This document shows, in pieces, positions 8,479 to 18,534 of a stretch of DNA of 64,000 nt. A model generated the notes under the pieces. The model saw only the letters and a program-made list of their open reading frames with translations, was not told where the DNA came from and did no database searches. The stretch's first letter is position 1, and every line of letters begins with the position of its first letter. Position numbers and translations under genes: made by a program. The stretch comes from Bradyrhizobium sp. U87765 SZCCT0048 (GTDB taxonomy: Bacteria > Pseudomonadota > Alphaproteobacteria > Rhizobiales > Xanthobacteraceae), in assembly GCF_018131225.1 (NCBI RefSeq), contig NZ_JAFCMM010000001.1, forward strand, positions 1,550,001 through 1,614,000, in the 5' to 3' direction.

Positions 8479-10848
8479 TCAGGCGCCACCGAAATGGATC
8501 TTCAGGCCTCCCTTGTAGGTGATGCCGGGACCCGGGCTCGAGAACAGCACGTCGTTCTGCGTGGTGCCGTCCGTGGAGGAGCCGGGAATGGCATAGGGCC
8601 GGTAGTAACGGTTGGCGATGTTGTCGACCGAGAAATTGAGCGTGATGTCCTTGGTCGGCTGATACGCCAGGTAGAGATTGACGAGATCGCCCGAGGTCGC
8701 CGGCAGATAGCCGGCCGGCACGTCGGTGTTCGCTGCGAACGACACCCACTGCGCCGATACCGTGAGCCGCCGGTCGAGGAAGCGCAAGCCCGCGGTGGTC
8801 ACGACCTTCTTGGGCATGATCATCGTGGCAAGGCCGACGTTGGTCGTGTTGTTCTTGCCCTCCATCACGTTGCCCGCGACGCTCGCGAACCAGTTGCCGG
8901 CATCGTAGGCGACCTCGCCCTCGAAGCCCTGGATGCGCGCGCTGGCGATATTCTGGTACTGGTAGAACTTGCTGTAGTTGCCGAACCGCGCCCCGAGGAT
9001 CGAGGGTTGCGGCGTCGAGGCGACGAGATCGATGTAGTCCTCGATATCGTTGCGGAAGACGTTGAACTTGGCACGGAAGGTATCGCTCGCCGAGAAGATG
9101 CCGTCATACTTCAGATTGACGCCGATCTCCTTGTTCTTGCCGATCTCCGGCCGCAGGTTCGGGTTCTGCTGGAAGCAGAACAGCCCGCCGCTGCCGTCCG
9201 GGCAGTTGAACAGCACGGGGCCGCCGCCGGTGGCATGCGAGCCAGCGATCAGCGTTTCGGTGATCGACGGCGCGCGATAGCCCTCCGCATAGCTCACATA
9301 AGGCGTGAAGCCGGCGAACGGCGTGATGCCGACCGTGATCTTTGGCGACACGCGGTCGCCGCTTGAACTCGTCCCGCCGCCGCTGAGCTCATAATGGTCG
9401 TAGCGCGCAGCGCTCACCACCTCGAGCCAGGTCGAGTAATTGGTCTTGAGCTGCACGAACCCGCCGGACACCGTGCGACGGCCGCTTGGCGTCGTGACGT
9501 TGGAATTGCCGCTCTTGTCGAAGGTCGTGACGTTGTCCTGGAATGCATCGACACCGTAGGTCAGCGCATTGCGCCAGTCGCCGAACGCGAACTTCGAGGT
9601 GTTGTTGACGTCGATACCGACCGTATTCAGCGCATAGCCACGCGCGTCGCCGACGCAGCCGGAGATGTTGTTGCCGGGATTGGCCAGCGAGCAGAAGCCG
9701 CCACCGCTGGTAATGCGGTTATTGTAGGTCTTGACCTGATTGTTCTCGGTGCGATTGGCGTAGAGCGTCGCGTTCCAGTCGAACAGGTCGTCGTCCGGCT
9801 TGTAGTAGCGCCAGTTGACCGTACCCGTGTAGTTCTTGACGTTGGAATCGTAGACCGACGTGCCGGCAATCGCCGCGAGCGGCGCTGCGGTGGTCGTTGG
9901 CCCGCGGTTGAACTGGCCGATGCTGTAGTTGAAGTCCTGGAATGTGCCGCCAATCTTGACCGTGTGACCGTCGGCCGGACGCGTCGTTACCTTCAGCATG
10001 CCGGCGGCAAGATCGTTGCCGGTGTTGCCGATCTCGGTGCCGCTGCCGTCCTTGTAGTTACCCTGGTTACGGTAAACGGCGCCGCCGAACACGTCGAGTG
10101 TCGGATCGACGCGCATGCCGCCGAACACCGAGCCGACGCCGCCGAAGCCGTTCGACTGCACCGTGCCGCTGAGATCGACACCCCAGCGCTCGCCGGGCCG
10201 CACGACGTCCTCGATGTCCTTGGTGCGGAACGCGACCAGACCGCCGATCGCCCCCGAGCCGTAGATGTTCGCGATTGGACCACGCACGACATCGATGCCG
10301 CCGATCAGCTCCGGATCGAGAAAGAACGAGCCGTTGGCGTTGTGGCCGGTACGCTGGTAGTTTTGCCGAGCACCGTCGACAAGCACCGCAACACGGCCGA
10401 AATCCTGCAGACCACGAACGTTGACCGCGGTCGAAGGTTCGTCGCCGCGGTCCTGCATCGTCACGCCGGGAACGGTGCGCAGCACATCGCCGACGCGCGT
10501 CGGCTGCATGCCCTGGATCTGCTCGCCGGTGACCACGCTGACCGGCGCCAGCGCATCGATCGCACGCTCCTCGGTCTTGCTCGCCGCAACGGTGATCGTA
10601 TCGAGCGTCTGAACGCCTTGCGCGGCCGGCGCCTGTGCATTCGCGTTCAACGGCTGCGGAGCTGTCTGTTGCTGCACGGCGCGGCGCCTGGCGCTCTTGC
10701 GCTTGTCGAGCTGCTTCGCGTGATCCTGCGCGACGCCCTGCGCCGACGCCGCATCCTGCGCGCGACCAAACGACGCACCACCCAAACTCAGCGCCAGCAC
10801 CGAGACGCCCCAGACGAGCACACGCGTGCCCCCGGCCCGATTTCGCAT
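8479..10848 (-). CDS. hmuR: TonB-dependent heme/hemoglobin outer-membrane receptor
   Basis: 789 residues: signal peptide (MRNRAGGTRVLVWGVSVLAL to GRAQDA), plug domain (AIDALAPVSVVTGEQIQGMQ; RTVPGVTMQDRGDEPSTAVN) and a 22-strand barrel ending in GGLKIHFGGA. Heme-receptor marks are visible: a FRAP-like YRAP in YVSYAEGYRAPSITET, an intervening histidine (AGSHATGG) and the NPNL box in FQQNPNLRPEIGKNKEIGV. It moves heme from the surface into the periplasm using TonB energy. Start ATG at 10848 follows a GGGGGCAAG stretch. Transcribed away from hmuPTUV, with a shared upstream region that should carry iron control. Confidence 0.93.
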   Translation of the reverse strand: MRNRAGGTRVLVWGVSVLALSLGGASFGRAQDAASAQGVAQDHAKQLDKRKSARRRAVQQQTAPQPLNANAQAPAAQGVQTLDTITVAASKTEERAIDALAPVSVVTGEQIQGMQPTRVGDVLRTVPGVTMQDRGDEPSTAVNVRGLQDFGRVAVLVDGARQNYQRTGHNANGSFFLDPELIGGIDVVRGPIANIYGSGAIGGLVAFRTKDIEDVVRPGERWGVDLSGTVQSNGFGGVGSVFGGMRVDPTLDVFGGAVYRNQGNYKDGSGTEIGNTGNDLAAGMLKVTTRPADGHTVKIGGTFQDFNYSIGQFNRGPTTTAAPLAAIAGTSVYDSNVKNYTGTVNWRYYKPDDDLFDWNATLYANRTENNQVKTYNNRITSGGGFCSLANPGNNISGCVGDARGYALNTVGIDVNNTSKFAFGDWRNALTYGVDAFQDNVTTFDKSGNSNVTTPSGRRTVSGGFVQLKTNYSTWLEVVSAARYDHYELSGGGTSSSGDRVSPKITVGITPFAGFTPYVSYAEGYRAPSITETLIAGSHATGGGPVLFNCPDGSGGLFCFQQNPNLRPEIGKNKEIGVNLKYDGIFSASDTFRAKFNVFRNDIEDYIDLVASTPQPSILGARFGNYSKFYQYQNIASARIQGFEGEVAYDAGNWFASVAGNVMEGKNNTTNVGLATMIMPKKVVTTAGLRFLDRRLTVSAQWVSFAANTDVPAGYLPATSGDLVNLYLAYQPTKDITLNFSVDNIANRYYRPYAIPGSSTDGTTQNDVLFSSPGPGITYKGGLKIHFGGA

Positions 10849-11014
10849 CTTGCCCCCAAAACCAAAACAGATTGTCGACCTGGTCGTGGCTGGCGGGCGG
10901 CCGGAAATTGCTGCGGCAGCTGGCTGGCTGACGCGCTCGAGTCGCGAGCGCTGAACCAAAGATGAATGTTCCGTAAGGCGCGCACGAAGACCGGTCAAGC
11001 AGCGCGCCCGGCAG

Positions 11015-11073
11015 TTTATATCGATTGTAAAATGCCGCGCTTGGAGGACGTCTTCTTCAAACCGTATATCGAT
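11015..11073. promoter_or_regulatory. candidate iron-control region between hmuR and hmuP
   Basis: An AT-rich patch in a GC-rich setting. TTTATATCGATTGTAAA (11015-11031) is an imperfect palindrome around ATCGAT. TATATCGAT occurs at 11017-11025 and again at 11065-11073. The position, between a divergent heme receptor and importer, is where an Irr/RirA/Fur-type operator is expected, but I cannot match it to a consensus with certainty. Confidence 0.4.
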
Positions 11074-11098
11074 GCCGATTGAGGATCGGCACGAGACG

Positions 11099-11278
11099 AT
11101 GGATCGACACACACAGGACACCGATGCGGCGCCCCACAGCCGTCAGATCGCGCTGACAGGCAACCGCCTGGATGCACGCGATCTTTTCGTTGCGACGCGC
11201 GAGATCACCATCGCCCATGGCGACGAGACCTATCGCCTGCGCCTGACGTCCCAGAACAAGCTGATCCTGACCAAATGA
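11099..11278 (+). CDS. hmuP: hemin uptake protein HemP/HmuP
   Basis: 59 residues from the ATG at 11099 (68 from the ATG at 11072). The family core is clear: SRQIALTGNRLDARDLF followed by the beta hairpin EITIAHGDETYRLRLTSQNKLILTK at the C-terminus. HmuP in bradyrhizobia is a co-activator needed for hmuR expression together with Irr. The stop codon overlaps the start of hmuT (ATGA), so it heads the hmuPTUV operon. Confidence 0.88.
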   Translation: MDRHTQDTDAAPHSRQIALTGNRLDARDLFVATREITIAHGDETYRLRLTSQNKLILTK

Positions 11279-12240
11279 CAGTCCCCTTCATGCATCGCCG
11301 CACGTTCCTGCGTCCGTTCGCCGCGCTGTTTGCCGCAGGTCTCGCCGCTGCAGCACTCTGCGTGCCCCGCGCCTCCCATGCCGTCGACGCCGCCAATGCC
11401 GCCGCGGCGGCGCCGGCACGGATCGTGTCCGTCGGCGGCGCGGTCACCGAAATTCTCTATGCGCTTGGCCTCGACGATCGCATCGTCGGCGTCGATTCCA
11501 CGAGCCTCTATCCGGTCGACGCGCTGCGGACCAAACCCAACGTCGGCTACATGCGCCAGTTGTCGGCGGAAGGTATCCTCGGTCTCAATCCGCAACTCAT
11601 CATCGCAATCGCGGGCTCCGGTCCGAAGGAAACACTGGCGGTCGTGAACGAGGCCAGGGTTCCTGTCCTCAGCGTGCCCGAGGTCTTTTCCGAGCAGGGT
11701 ATTCTCGAAAAAATCAGCTTCATCGCCGAGCGCATGAACATCGGACCACGGGGAGCCTGCCTTGGCGAGGCGGTATCCGCCGACCTCACCGCGATGCACG
11801 CGCTGCGCGACAAGATCACGGACAAGCGCCGCGTGATGTTCGTGATGTCGCTGGTTAACGGCCGCGCCATGGTCGCGGGACGGCATACCGCCGCGGATGC
11901 GATCATCGATCTCGCCGGCGGCGTCAACGCCATCAGCGAGTTTGATGGCTACAAGCCGATCAGCGAAGAAGCGATCGTCGCCGCGAAGCCCGATGTCATC
12001 CTCACCATGCAGCGCGGTGCCGACGCCGTCACGCCAGAGGCCGTGTTCGGCAACCCGGCCTTCGCCGTGACGCCCGCGGCGCAGGCGAAGTCGTTCATCG
12101 CCATGGACGGCCTCTATCTGCTCGGCTTCGGGCCGCGCACCGCCGCCGCCGCCCACGATCTCGCGGGCAAGCTCTATCCGTCGCTGTCCGCCCAGTCGCC
12201 CTGGACGTCGCGGGTCCTCAGCGCCGACTGCCGCCACTGA
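11275..12240 (+). CDS. hmuT: heme ABC transporter substrate-binding protein
   Basis: 321 residues with a signal peptide (RRTFLRPFAALFAAGLAAAA) and a class III periplasmic-binding fold: RIVSVGGAVTEILYALGLDD, VGVDSTSLYPVDAL, LNPQLIIAIAGSGP, AGRHTAADAIIDLAGGVNAI, YKPISEEAIVAAKPDVIL. Conserved YMRQLSAEGIL and the tyrosine of GVDSTSLYP match heme-binding HmuT proteins. It takes heme from HmuR to HmuUV. Overlaps hmuP by four bases and hmuU by one, indicating translational coupling. Confidence 0.92.
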   Translation: MTVPFMHRRTFLRPFAALFAAGLAAAALCVPRASHAVDAANAAAAAPARIVSVGGAVTEILYALGLDDRIVGVDSTSLYPVDALRTKPNVGYMRQLSAEGILGLNPQLIIAIAGSGPKETLAVVNEARVPVLSVPEVFSEQGILEKISFIAERMNIGPRGACLGEAVSADLTAMHALRDKITDKRRVMFVMSLVNGRAMVAGRHTAADAIIDLAGGVNAISEFDGYKPISEEAIVAAKPDVILTMQRGADAVTPEAVFGNPAFAVTPAAQAKSFIAMDGLYLLGFGPRTAAAAHDLAGKLYPSLSAQSPWTSRVLSADCRH

Positions 12241-13336
12241 TGACCGCCGTGGAGACCAGCCCGGTCCGGATCACCCCTGCGGTGGGCACCGGGCGCATTC
12301 GACCGCGCGCCGTGCCCGTGCTGCTGCTGCTCACGCTCGGCCTCGTCCTGGTCGGCATCGCCGCAGCCAGCATTGGCGCGGCCGGCATTCCACTCTCCCG
12401 CCTGCCCGCGGCGCTGGGCCTCGTCGCCCCCGCCGCCGACAACACCGCCCACGCCCGCGATGCCCTGGTGCTGTGGTCGATCCGCATCCCGCGCATTGTC
12501 GTCACGGCCATGGTCGGCGCGATGCTCGCCGTTGCAGGCGCCATCATGCAGGGCCTGTTCCGCAATCCGCTCGCTGATCCTGCGCTGGTCGGCGTGTCCA
12601 GCGGCGGTGCGTTCGCCGCCGCCACCGCGATCGTGATCACCGATAGCGCCTGGTACATCCGGTCGGGCCTGCCGCACTTCGATCTGCTGCCGATCGCCGC
12701 ATTTGTCGGCTCGCTCGCCACCACCTCGATTCTGTACCGCATCGCCAGCCGCAACGGTCGGACATCGGTGGCGATCTTCCTGCTGTCGGGCATCGCCATC
12801 GCAGCGCTTGCCAATGCCGGGATCGGCCTTCTCGTGTTCGTCGCCGACGACCGCCAGCTGCGCGACATCACCTTCTGGATGCTCGGCTCGTTCGCCGGCT
12901 CGACCTGGTCGAAAGCGGCGTTGATCACACCGGTGATGGCAGCCGTGCTGCTGGCCAGCGTGCTGGTCGGCCGCCAGCTCGACGTGCTGGTACTCGGCGA
13001 GGCCGAGGCGTTTCACAGCGGTGTCAATGTTCAGCGCCTCAAAGCAATCTGTATCGTGCTGATCTCGGCCATGACCGGCGCTGCGGTTGCCGTTGCCGGC
13101 GTCATCGGTTTCGTCGGCATCGTCGTGCCGCACCTGCTGCGCCTTGTCGTCGGCCCCGGGCACCGCCTGCTGCTGCCGGCTTCCGCGCTGTTCGGCGCGG
13201 CACTGGTGACCGGCGCCGACACCCTCGCCCGCATCCTCGCTGCCCCCGCCGAGGTTCCGATCGGCGTGCTCACCGCGGCGATCGGCGCGCCGTTTTTCCT
13301 CGCCATCCTGCTGCGCCAACGCGCCACGGTGCTGGC

Positions 13337-13340
<4 letters not shown>
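12240..13340 (+). CDS. hmuU: heme ABC transporter permease (FecCD family)
   Basis: 366 residues, mostly hydrophobic, of the FecCD/BtuC family. Typical segments: RIPRIVVTAMVGAMLAVAGA, IMQGLFRNPLADPALVGVSS, GRTSVAIFLLSGIAIAALAN, DITFWMLGSFAGSTW, GVIGFVGIVVPHLLRLVVGP and the C-terminal EVPIGVLTAAIGAPFFLAIL. It forms the inner-membrane channel with HmuV. Start ATG shares its A with the hmuT stop, and its end overlaps hmuV by four bases. Confidence 0.93.
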
Positions 13341-14146
<806 letters not shown>

Positions 14147-14152
14147 ACGCGT

Positions 14153-14635
14153 TCAGGATTCCTTGAAGCCGTATTCCGGCACGTTGCCGCTCGCGCCATA
14201 ATATTTGTACGGCAGGAATTTGCCGGACATGGTGATCTTGACGCGGTCGCCCTTCGGGTTGGGCAGGCGCTCCATCACCATGTCGAAGTCGATCGCCGAC
14301 ATGATGCCGTCGCCATACTCTTCCTCGATCAGCGCCTTCCATGCCGGACCGTTGATCATCACCAGCTCGTAGAAGCGGTAGATCAGGGGGTCGGTCGGCG
14401 GCATCGGCGAGCCGCGCATCGGCGTCTCGTTGAGCATCGCAATCTCCGACGTCGACAGCCCGAACAGCTCGCCGGCATTCGCTGCCTGCGGCTTGGTCAG
14501 CTTCATCTGGCCGAGAATGGCACCGACGATCAGCACTTCGGAATAGCCCCCGATCTTCTCGCAGATGAATTTCCAGCTCCAGCCGTTGTCACGCTTGATA
14601 TCGAGCAGCTTCTCGGTGAGATCGGATCGCTTCAT
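14153..14635 (-). CDS. cynS: cyanate hydratase (cyanase)
   Basis: 160 residues, close to the 156 of the Escherichia coli enzyme, which converts cyanate and bicarbonate to ammonia and CO2. The catalytic triad is preserved with correct spacing: Arg87 and Glu90 in LIYRFYELVMINGPAWK, and Ser113 in GDGIMSAIDFDMV, corresponding to Arg96, Glu99 and Ser122 of CynS. The N-terminal helical domain (SDLTEKLLDIKRDNGWSWKF) and C-terminal YKYYGASGNVPEYG are standard. Start ATG at 14635 follows a GGAGACTTT site. No cynR or carbonic anhydrase is adjacent; it converges on hmuV. Confidence 0.95.
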   Translation of the reverse strand: MKRSDLTEKLLDIKRDNGWSWKFICEKIGGYSEVLIVGAILGQMKLTKPQAANAGELFGLSTSEIAMLNETPMRGSPMPPTDPLIYRFYELVMINGPAWKALIEEEYGDGIMSAIDFDMVMERLPNPKGDRVKITMSGKFLPYKYYGASGNVPEYGFKES

Positions 14636-14811
14636 GAAAGTCTCCTGTGGTCGTTGGGACCTGCTGCAAGGTGGCTCCGGCCGCACCACCACGACGACGG
14701 GCTTGCAATAGCCCGTGCTTTCGACAAACGTCGCAGGCGGAGTATCGCAGCCTCCCTCCTTGCCGGCAACGGCACGGCCACCGCGACTGCGGAGCGAAAG
14801 GACCTGCAATC

Positions 14812-15309
14812 ATGCCTGGCGACAATATCCCTGCTGACGACACGCCGACTGACGACGCGTTCCTGCGGCGGACCTTTGAGGTCGCGGCACGCGCCCGTGC
14901 CCATGGCAATCATCCCTTCGGCGCCATTCTGGTCGATGCCTCCGGCACCGTTCTGCTCGAACAGGAGAACGGCTATTTGCCTGCGCGCGATGGTACCGCG
15001 CATGCCGAACGACTGCTTGCGACCCGTGCCTGCACGACGTTGCCGCCACAGGTGCTGGCGCGCGCCACGCTGTATTCCTCGGCCGAACCCTGCGCAATGT
15101 GCGCCGGCGCGATCTACTGGGCCGGTATCGGCCGCGTCGTCTACGGCCTCAGCGAGCATCGGCTGCGCGCGCTCACCGGCAACCATCCGGAGAATCCGAC
15201 GCTCGACCTGCCGTGCCGCGATGTCTTCCGCGCGGGGCAGCGCCCGACCGAAGTGGTCGGACCGCAGCTCGAGGACGAGGCCGCGGCCCAGCACCATGGC
15301 GTGTGGTAG
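14812..15309 (+). CDS. nucleoside/base deaminase (cytidine deaminase-like zinc fold)
   Basis: 165 residues with both zinc motifs of the CDA superfamily: His64-Ala-Glu66 in GTAHAERLLATRAC and PCAMC (Cys94, Cys97) in YSSAEPCAMCAGAIYWAGIG. The layout fits guanine or adenine/cytosine deaminases rather than TadA, which would have a longer, different N-terminus. Context points to purine or pyrimidine salvage: the convergent neighbour is an outer-membrane channel and the next operon a nucleoside-type ABC importer. Start ATG at 14812 (MPGDNIPADDTPTDDAFLRR). Substrate not provable from sequence. Confidence 0.87.
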   Translation: MPGDNIPADDTPTDDAFLRRTFEVAARARAHGNHPFGAILVDASGTVLLEQENGYLPARDGTAHAERLLATRACTTLPPQVLARATLYSSAEPCAMCAGAIYWAGIGRVVYGLSEHRLRALTGNHPENPTLDLPCRDVFRAGQRPTEVVGPQLEDEAAAQHHGVW

Positions 15310-15371
15310 ACGGCAGGCGACGGCACCACTGGAGATGCGCCGCCGTCTGCCGCCGCGCCGTCATTCGCTGT

Positions 15372-16412
15372 TCAGAACTTGACGGACACGCCGGAGTACA
15401 GCGACTTCTCGGTACAGCTCTTGTTGTTGACGCCATTGGCAAAGAAGCAGACGCCGTTGGCGGGATTGCCGTCGTCGAGACCGAACTTGTTCTCCCAGTA
15501 GCGGTAGGCGACCCAGACATCGACGAAGTGGGTGTATTTCGGTCCCCAGAACGCCTTGCTGGCATCGAAGGTCAGGCGGATCGGCTCGCTGTTGATCTCC
15601 ATCTTGGTCGCGTTGGTCGCGGGGATGGTGTAGTTGCCGTAGGCGCCGGTGCCCTTGGGCCCGTAGAAGCCGGCGCGACCGCTGACCGCGAAGTACCGCA
15701 GGCTCTCCGGCAGGAAGCCGAGATCCATGTAGTAGTTGATCTCCACCGCCCAGGTCGGATGGAAGTGGGTGTTGCCGTCGGGCAGGCCGGTGAAGCCCGC
15801 CGGCACGAAGCCCGGCGTCAGGAAGGCGTTGTGATTCCACTCCTGGTAATACAGCGGCGAGACGTTGAAGAAGCCCTTGTACGGCAGGTCGAAGGCGAAC
15901 TGCAGGCCGGCGACGACGTCCTTCTTGTTCGGCGCCAGGAACTGGTTCTCGGTCTCGCCGTCGGCGCCGACGATGAACGAGATGTTGCTGAGCGGGCCGA
16001 CCGAGAACGCCTTGGTGTTGAAGATCTGATTCCAGCCGAAGGTGCTGCGGAACAGGCCGTAGAACTCCATGGCGCCGGCGCAGTTGTTGGCGACGCCGAC
16101 GGTCGGCAGGCAGGGTGACGCCGGATCGCGGCTGTCGGACTTCAGCAGCTCGAGGTTGATGAAGTTGGTGCCGTAGGCCCAGACGTCGAAGTGAGTGAAG
16201 GCAAACACCTGCTTGGCGGTGCGATCAGCCGCGCCCGGTGACGTCGCGGTGAACTGATAGGCGTAAGTCAGGCGGTTGTCGTTGACGATGAACCATGTCA
16301 GGTCGAGCACCGACTTCGGCGCCTTGGTCGGCATATCCATATCGGCGGCGAAGGCAGAGCTCAGCGTTGCCGCGGCGAGACCCGCCGCGAGCGCGAATGA
16401 TTTCCAGGACAT
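15372..16412 (-). CDS. outer-membrane beta-barrel protein, putative nucleoside channel (Tsx-like)
   Basis: 346 residues: signal peptide MSWKSFALAAGLAAATLSSA, then a repeating amphipathic beta pattern rich in aromatic residues and ending in LYSGVSVKF, a terminal phenylalanine barrel signal. Segments such as FTHFDVWAYGTNFINLELLK, GLFRSTFGWNQIF and KYTHFVDVWVAYRYWENKFG recall nucleoside-specific channel-forming proteins. Its place next to a base deaminase and opposite a BMP-type nucleoside importer supports uptake of nucleosides or bases through the outer membrane. The family assignment is moderate; the barrel character is strong. Two internal cysteine pairs may form disulfides. Confidence 0.75.
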   Translation of the reverse strand: MSWKSFALAAGLAAATLSSAFAADMDMPTKAPKSVLDLTWFIVNDNRLTYAYQFTATSPGAADRTAKQVFAFTHFDVWAYGTNFINLELLKSDSRDPASPCLPTVGVANNCAGAMEFYGLFRSTFGWNQIFNTKAFSVGPLSNISFIVGADGETENQFLAPNKKDVVAGLQFAFDLPYKGFFNVSPLYYQEWNHNAFLTPGFVPAGFTGLPDGNTHFHPTWAVEINYYMDLGFLPESLRYFAVSGRAGFYGPKGTGAYGNYTIPATNATKMEINSEPIRLTFDASKAFWGPKYTHFVDVWVAYRYWENKFGLDDGNPANGVCFFANGVNNKSCTEKSLYSGVSVKF

Positions 16413-16956
16413 TGAATGACCCCCAAATAAACGACAGAGGCGCGACGTGCGTGAAATCTGTCGCCGCCAGTTTGCGCAGGAGCGGCCAACCACAAAGCCC
16501 GAATGTTCTGCAGCACATGCCTCTTTCTTGTATGACGAGCCAAATACATCAGCAGACAGCTTGACGCCACGTGGTCGCCGTGACGCTGGCGAGCCTGCCG
16601 CCCGGCTTCGCTGGCGCCCAACGCCAAGGCCGGTTTTCTTGCGGCAAACTGGCGCAGGCATCGCCTGGCCAACCATGCAGCCGACGACCACAGCCTCTCG
16701 CCATCCGACCACGAGGGCTCTGCTCAAAAACAAAGCGCACACGATTTCATCGCAGCGCAATTCATGGCGAACGTCACAATTCTGCAACACTCTCCGCCCC
16801 CGGAGCACCGGCGCTCCATCCCCTGCGCCGCAATTGACATGCCGTCGGACTAAGCAGGTGATGACGCCTTTTCACCACTTACGTTGCCTGCCGATTTGTC
16901 ACAGTATTGTCAGACCCTGCATTGCCAGCCCTTGCCGCGAGAGCCGTTTCCGATCG
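16413..16956. promoter_or_regulatory. 544-base divergent intergenic region with promoters, no gene seen
   Basis: Separates the outer-membrane channel (leftward) from the importer operon (rightward). Open frames here lack start signals and look like noise. TTGTCA is directly repeated at 16896-16901 and 16907-16912, one helical turn apart, about 50 bases before the ATPase start, and might be a -35 element or an operator. AT-rich patches near 16510-16560 could hold the leftward promoter. Confidence 0.4.
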
Positions 16957-18534
16957 ATGTCCGACGCCCCTCCCCTCCCGCCCTCCGACGGCGATGCGCC
17001 GCTGCTGCAGGCCATCGGCATCACCAAGCTCTACGGCAGTTTTGCCGCCAACGATTCCATTGATCTCGATATTCATGCCGGCCAGATTCACGCCCTGCTC
17101 GGCGAGAACGGCGCCGGCAAGTCGACCCTCGTGAAGGTGATCTACGGGCTCATCCAGCCGACGGCGGGCGAACTGCGCTGGTGCGGCCGGCGGATCGAGC
17201 TGGTCGGTCCGGCCGCCGCCCGTGCGCTTGGCATCGGCATGGTGTTTCAGCATTTCTCACTGTTCGACAACCTGACGGTTGCCGAGAACGTCGCGCTGGG
17301 CCTCTCGGGGGATGAAACGTTTCGGCAGATGTCTGCGCGGCTCGCCGAGGTGTCGCGAACCTACGGCCTGCCGCTCGATCCCGATCGCGAGGTCTGGCAG
17401 CTCTCGGTCGGCGAACGCCAGCGCATCGAGATCGTGCGGCTGTTGATGCAAAATCCGCGCTTCCTCATCCTCGACGAACCCACGGCAGTGCTGACGCCCC
17501 AGGAAGCCGATCAGCTGTTCGTCGTGCTCGAGCGCCTCAGAAGCGAAGGCCGCGCGGTGCTCTATATCAGCCACAAGCTCGACGAGGTGAAGCGGCTGTG
17601 CGACACGGCCACCATCCTCCGCGCCGGCAGAAAGGTTGCCGCCTGTAATCCGCGTGTCGAGACCGCCGCGTCCCTCGCCCGCATGATGGTCGGCAGCGAC
17701 ATCCGCGAGGTGAAGCCGCCTGCATCGCGCCCGGTCGGCGTGCCCCGCCTTGTCGTCAACGACCTCAGCGCCATCCCGGACGATGCGCATGGCGTCCGCC
17801 TGAACGGGATTTCTATCGAGCTCCGAGGCGGCGAGCTTCTTGGCATCGCCGGCGTCGCCGGCAATGGCCAGGACGAGCTGTTCGCCCTCCTCTCCGGTGA
17901 GCGGCGGCTGCCCGATCCCGCAACGATCGTGATCGATGGCCAGGCCGCCGGACATCTTTCGATCACCCGGCGCCGCAAGCTCGGCGCCGCCTTCGTACCC
18001 GAGGAGCGGCTGGGCCACGGTGCGGCGCCACGGATGCGGCTGTCGGAGAACGCCCTGCTCACCGGCCATGCCATCGGCACGATGGTGCGGCGCGGCTTCA
18101 TCAACACCGCCGCAACGCTGTCGACCGTCGACCGCGCCACCGATACCTTCGATGTGCGCAAGGCGAGGCGCGACCCCGAGGCCGCCAGCCTGTCCGGCGG
18201 CAACCTTCAGAAATTCATCGTTGGCCGCGAAATCCTGCGCGATCCCGGTGTGCTTGTCGTCAGCCAGCCGACCTGGGGCGTCGACGCCGGCGCCGCCGCC
18301 GTGATCCGCCAGGCGCTGCTCGATCTCGCCGCGCGCGGCGCCGCTGTCATGGTGATCAGCCAGGACCTCGACGAACTGCTGGAGATCTCCGACCGTATCG
18401 CGGTGATGTTCCATGGCGGCCTGTCGGAGGCGCTCGCCACCGCTGCGACCGATCGCGAGACCATCGGCCTGCTGATGGGCGGCGCGACGCCTTACCGAAA
18501 GACGGAGGAGGCGCGCCATGCCGCTGGTGCTTGA
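16957..18534 (+). CDS. nucleoside/purine ABC importer, double-domain ATPase
   Basis: 525 residues with two ABC domains, as in BMP-linked nucleoside importers (NupA/BmpB type). Domain 1: Walker A GENGAGKST, signature LSVGERQRIEIVRLL, Walker B FLILDEPTAVLTP. Domain 2 has a degenerate Walker A (GVAGNGQDE), signature SLSGGNLQKFIVGREI and a Walker B ending in VSQPTWGVDAGA rather than DEPT, the usual asymmetry of this family. Start ATG at 16957 was preferred over upstream starts because SDAPPLPPSDGDAPLLQAIG leads directly into the first domain. Its end overlaps the next gene by 17 bases. Confidence 0.92.
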   Translation: MSDAPPLPPSDGDAPLLQAIGITKLYGSFAANDSIDLDIHAGQIHALLGENGAGKSTLVKVIYGLIQPTAGELRWCGRRIELVGPAAARALGIGMVFQHFSLFDNLTVAENVALGLSGDETFRQMSARLAEVSRTYGLPLDPDREVWQLSVGERQRIEIVRLLMQNPRFLILDEPTAVLTPQEADQLFVVLERLRSEGRAVLYISHKLDEVKRLCDTATILRAGRKVAACNPRVETAASLARMMVGSDIREVKPPASRPVGVPRLVVNDLSAIPDDAHGVRLNGISIELRGGELLGIAGVAGNGQDELFALLSGERRLPDPATIVIDGQAAGHLSITRRRKLGAAFVPEERLGHGAAPRMRLSENALLTGHAIGTMVRRGFINTAATLSTVDRATDTFDVRKARRDPEAASLSGGNLQKFIVGREILRDPGVLVVSQPTWGVDAGAAAVIRQALLDLAARGAAVMVISQDLDELLEISDRIAVMFHGGLSEALATAATDRETIGLLMGGATPYRKTEEARHAAGA

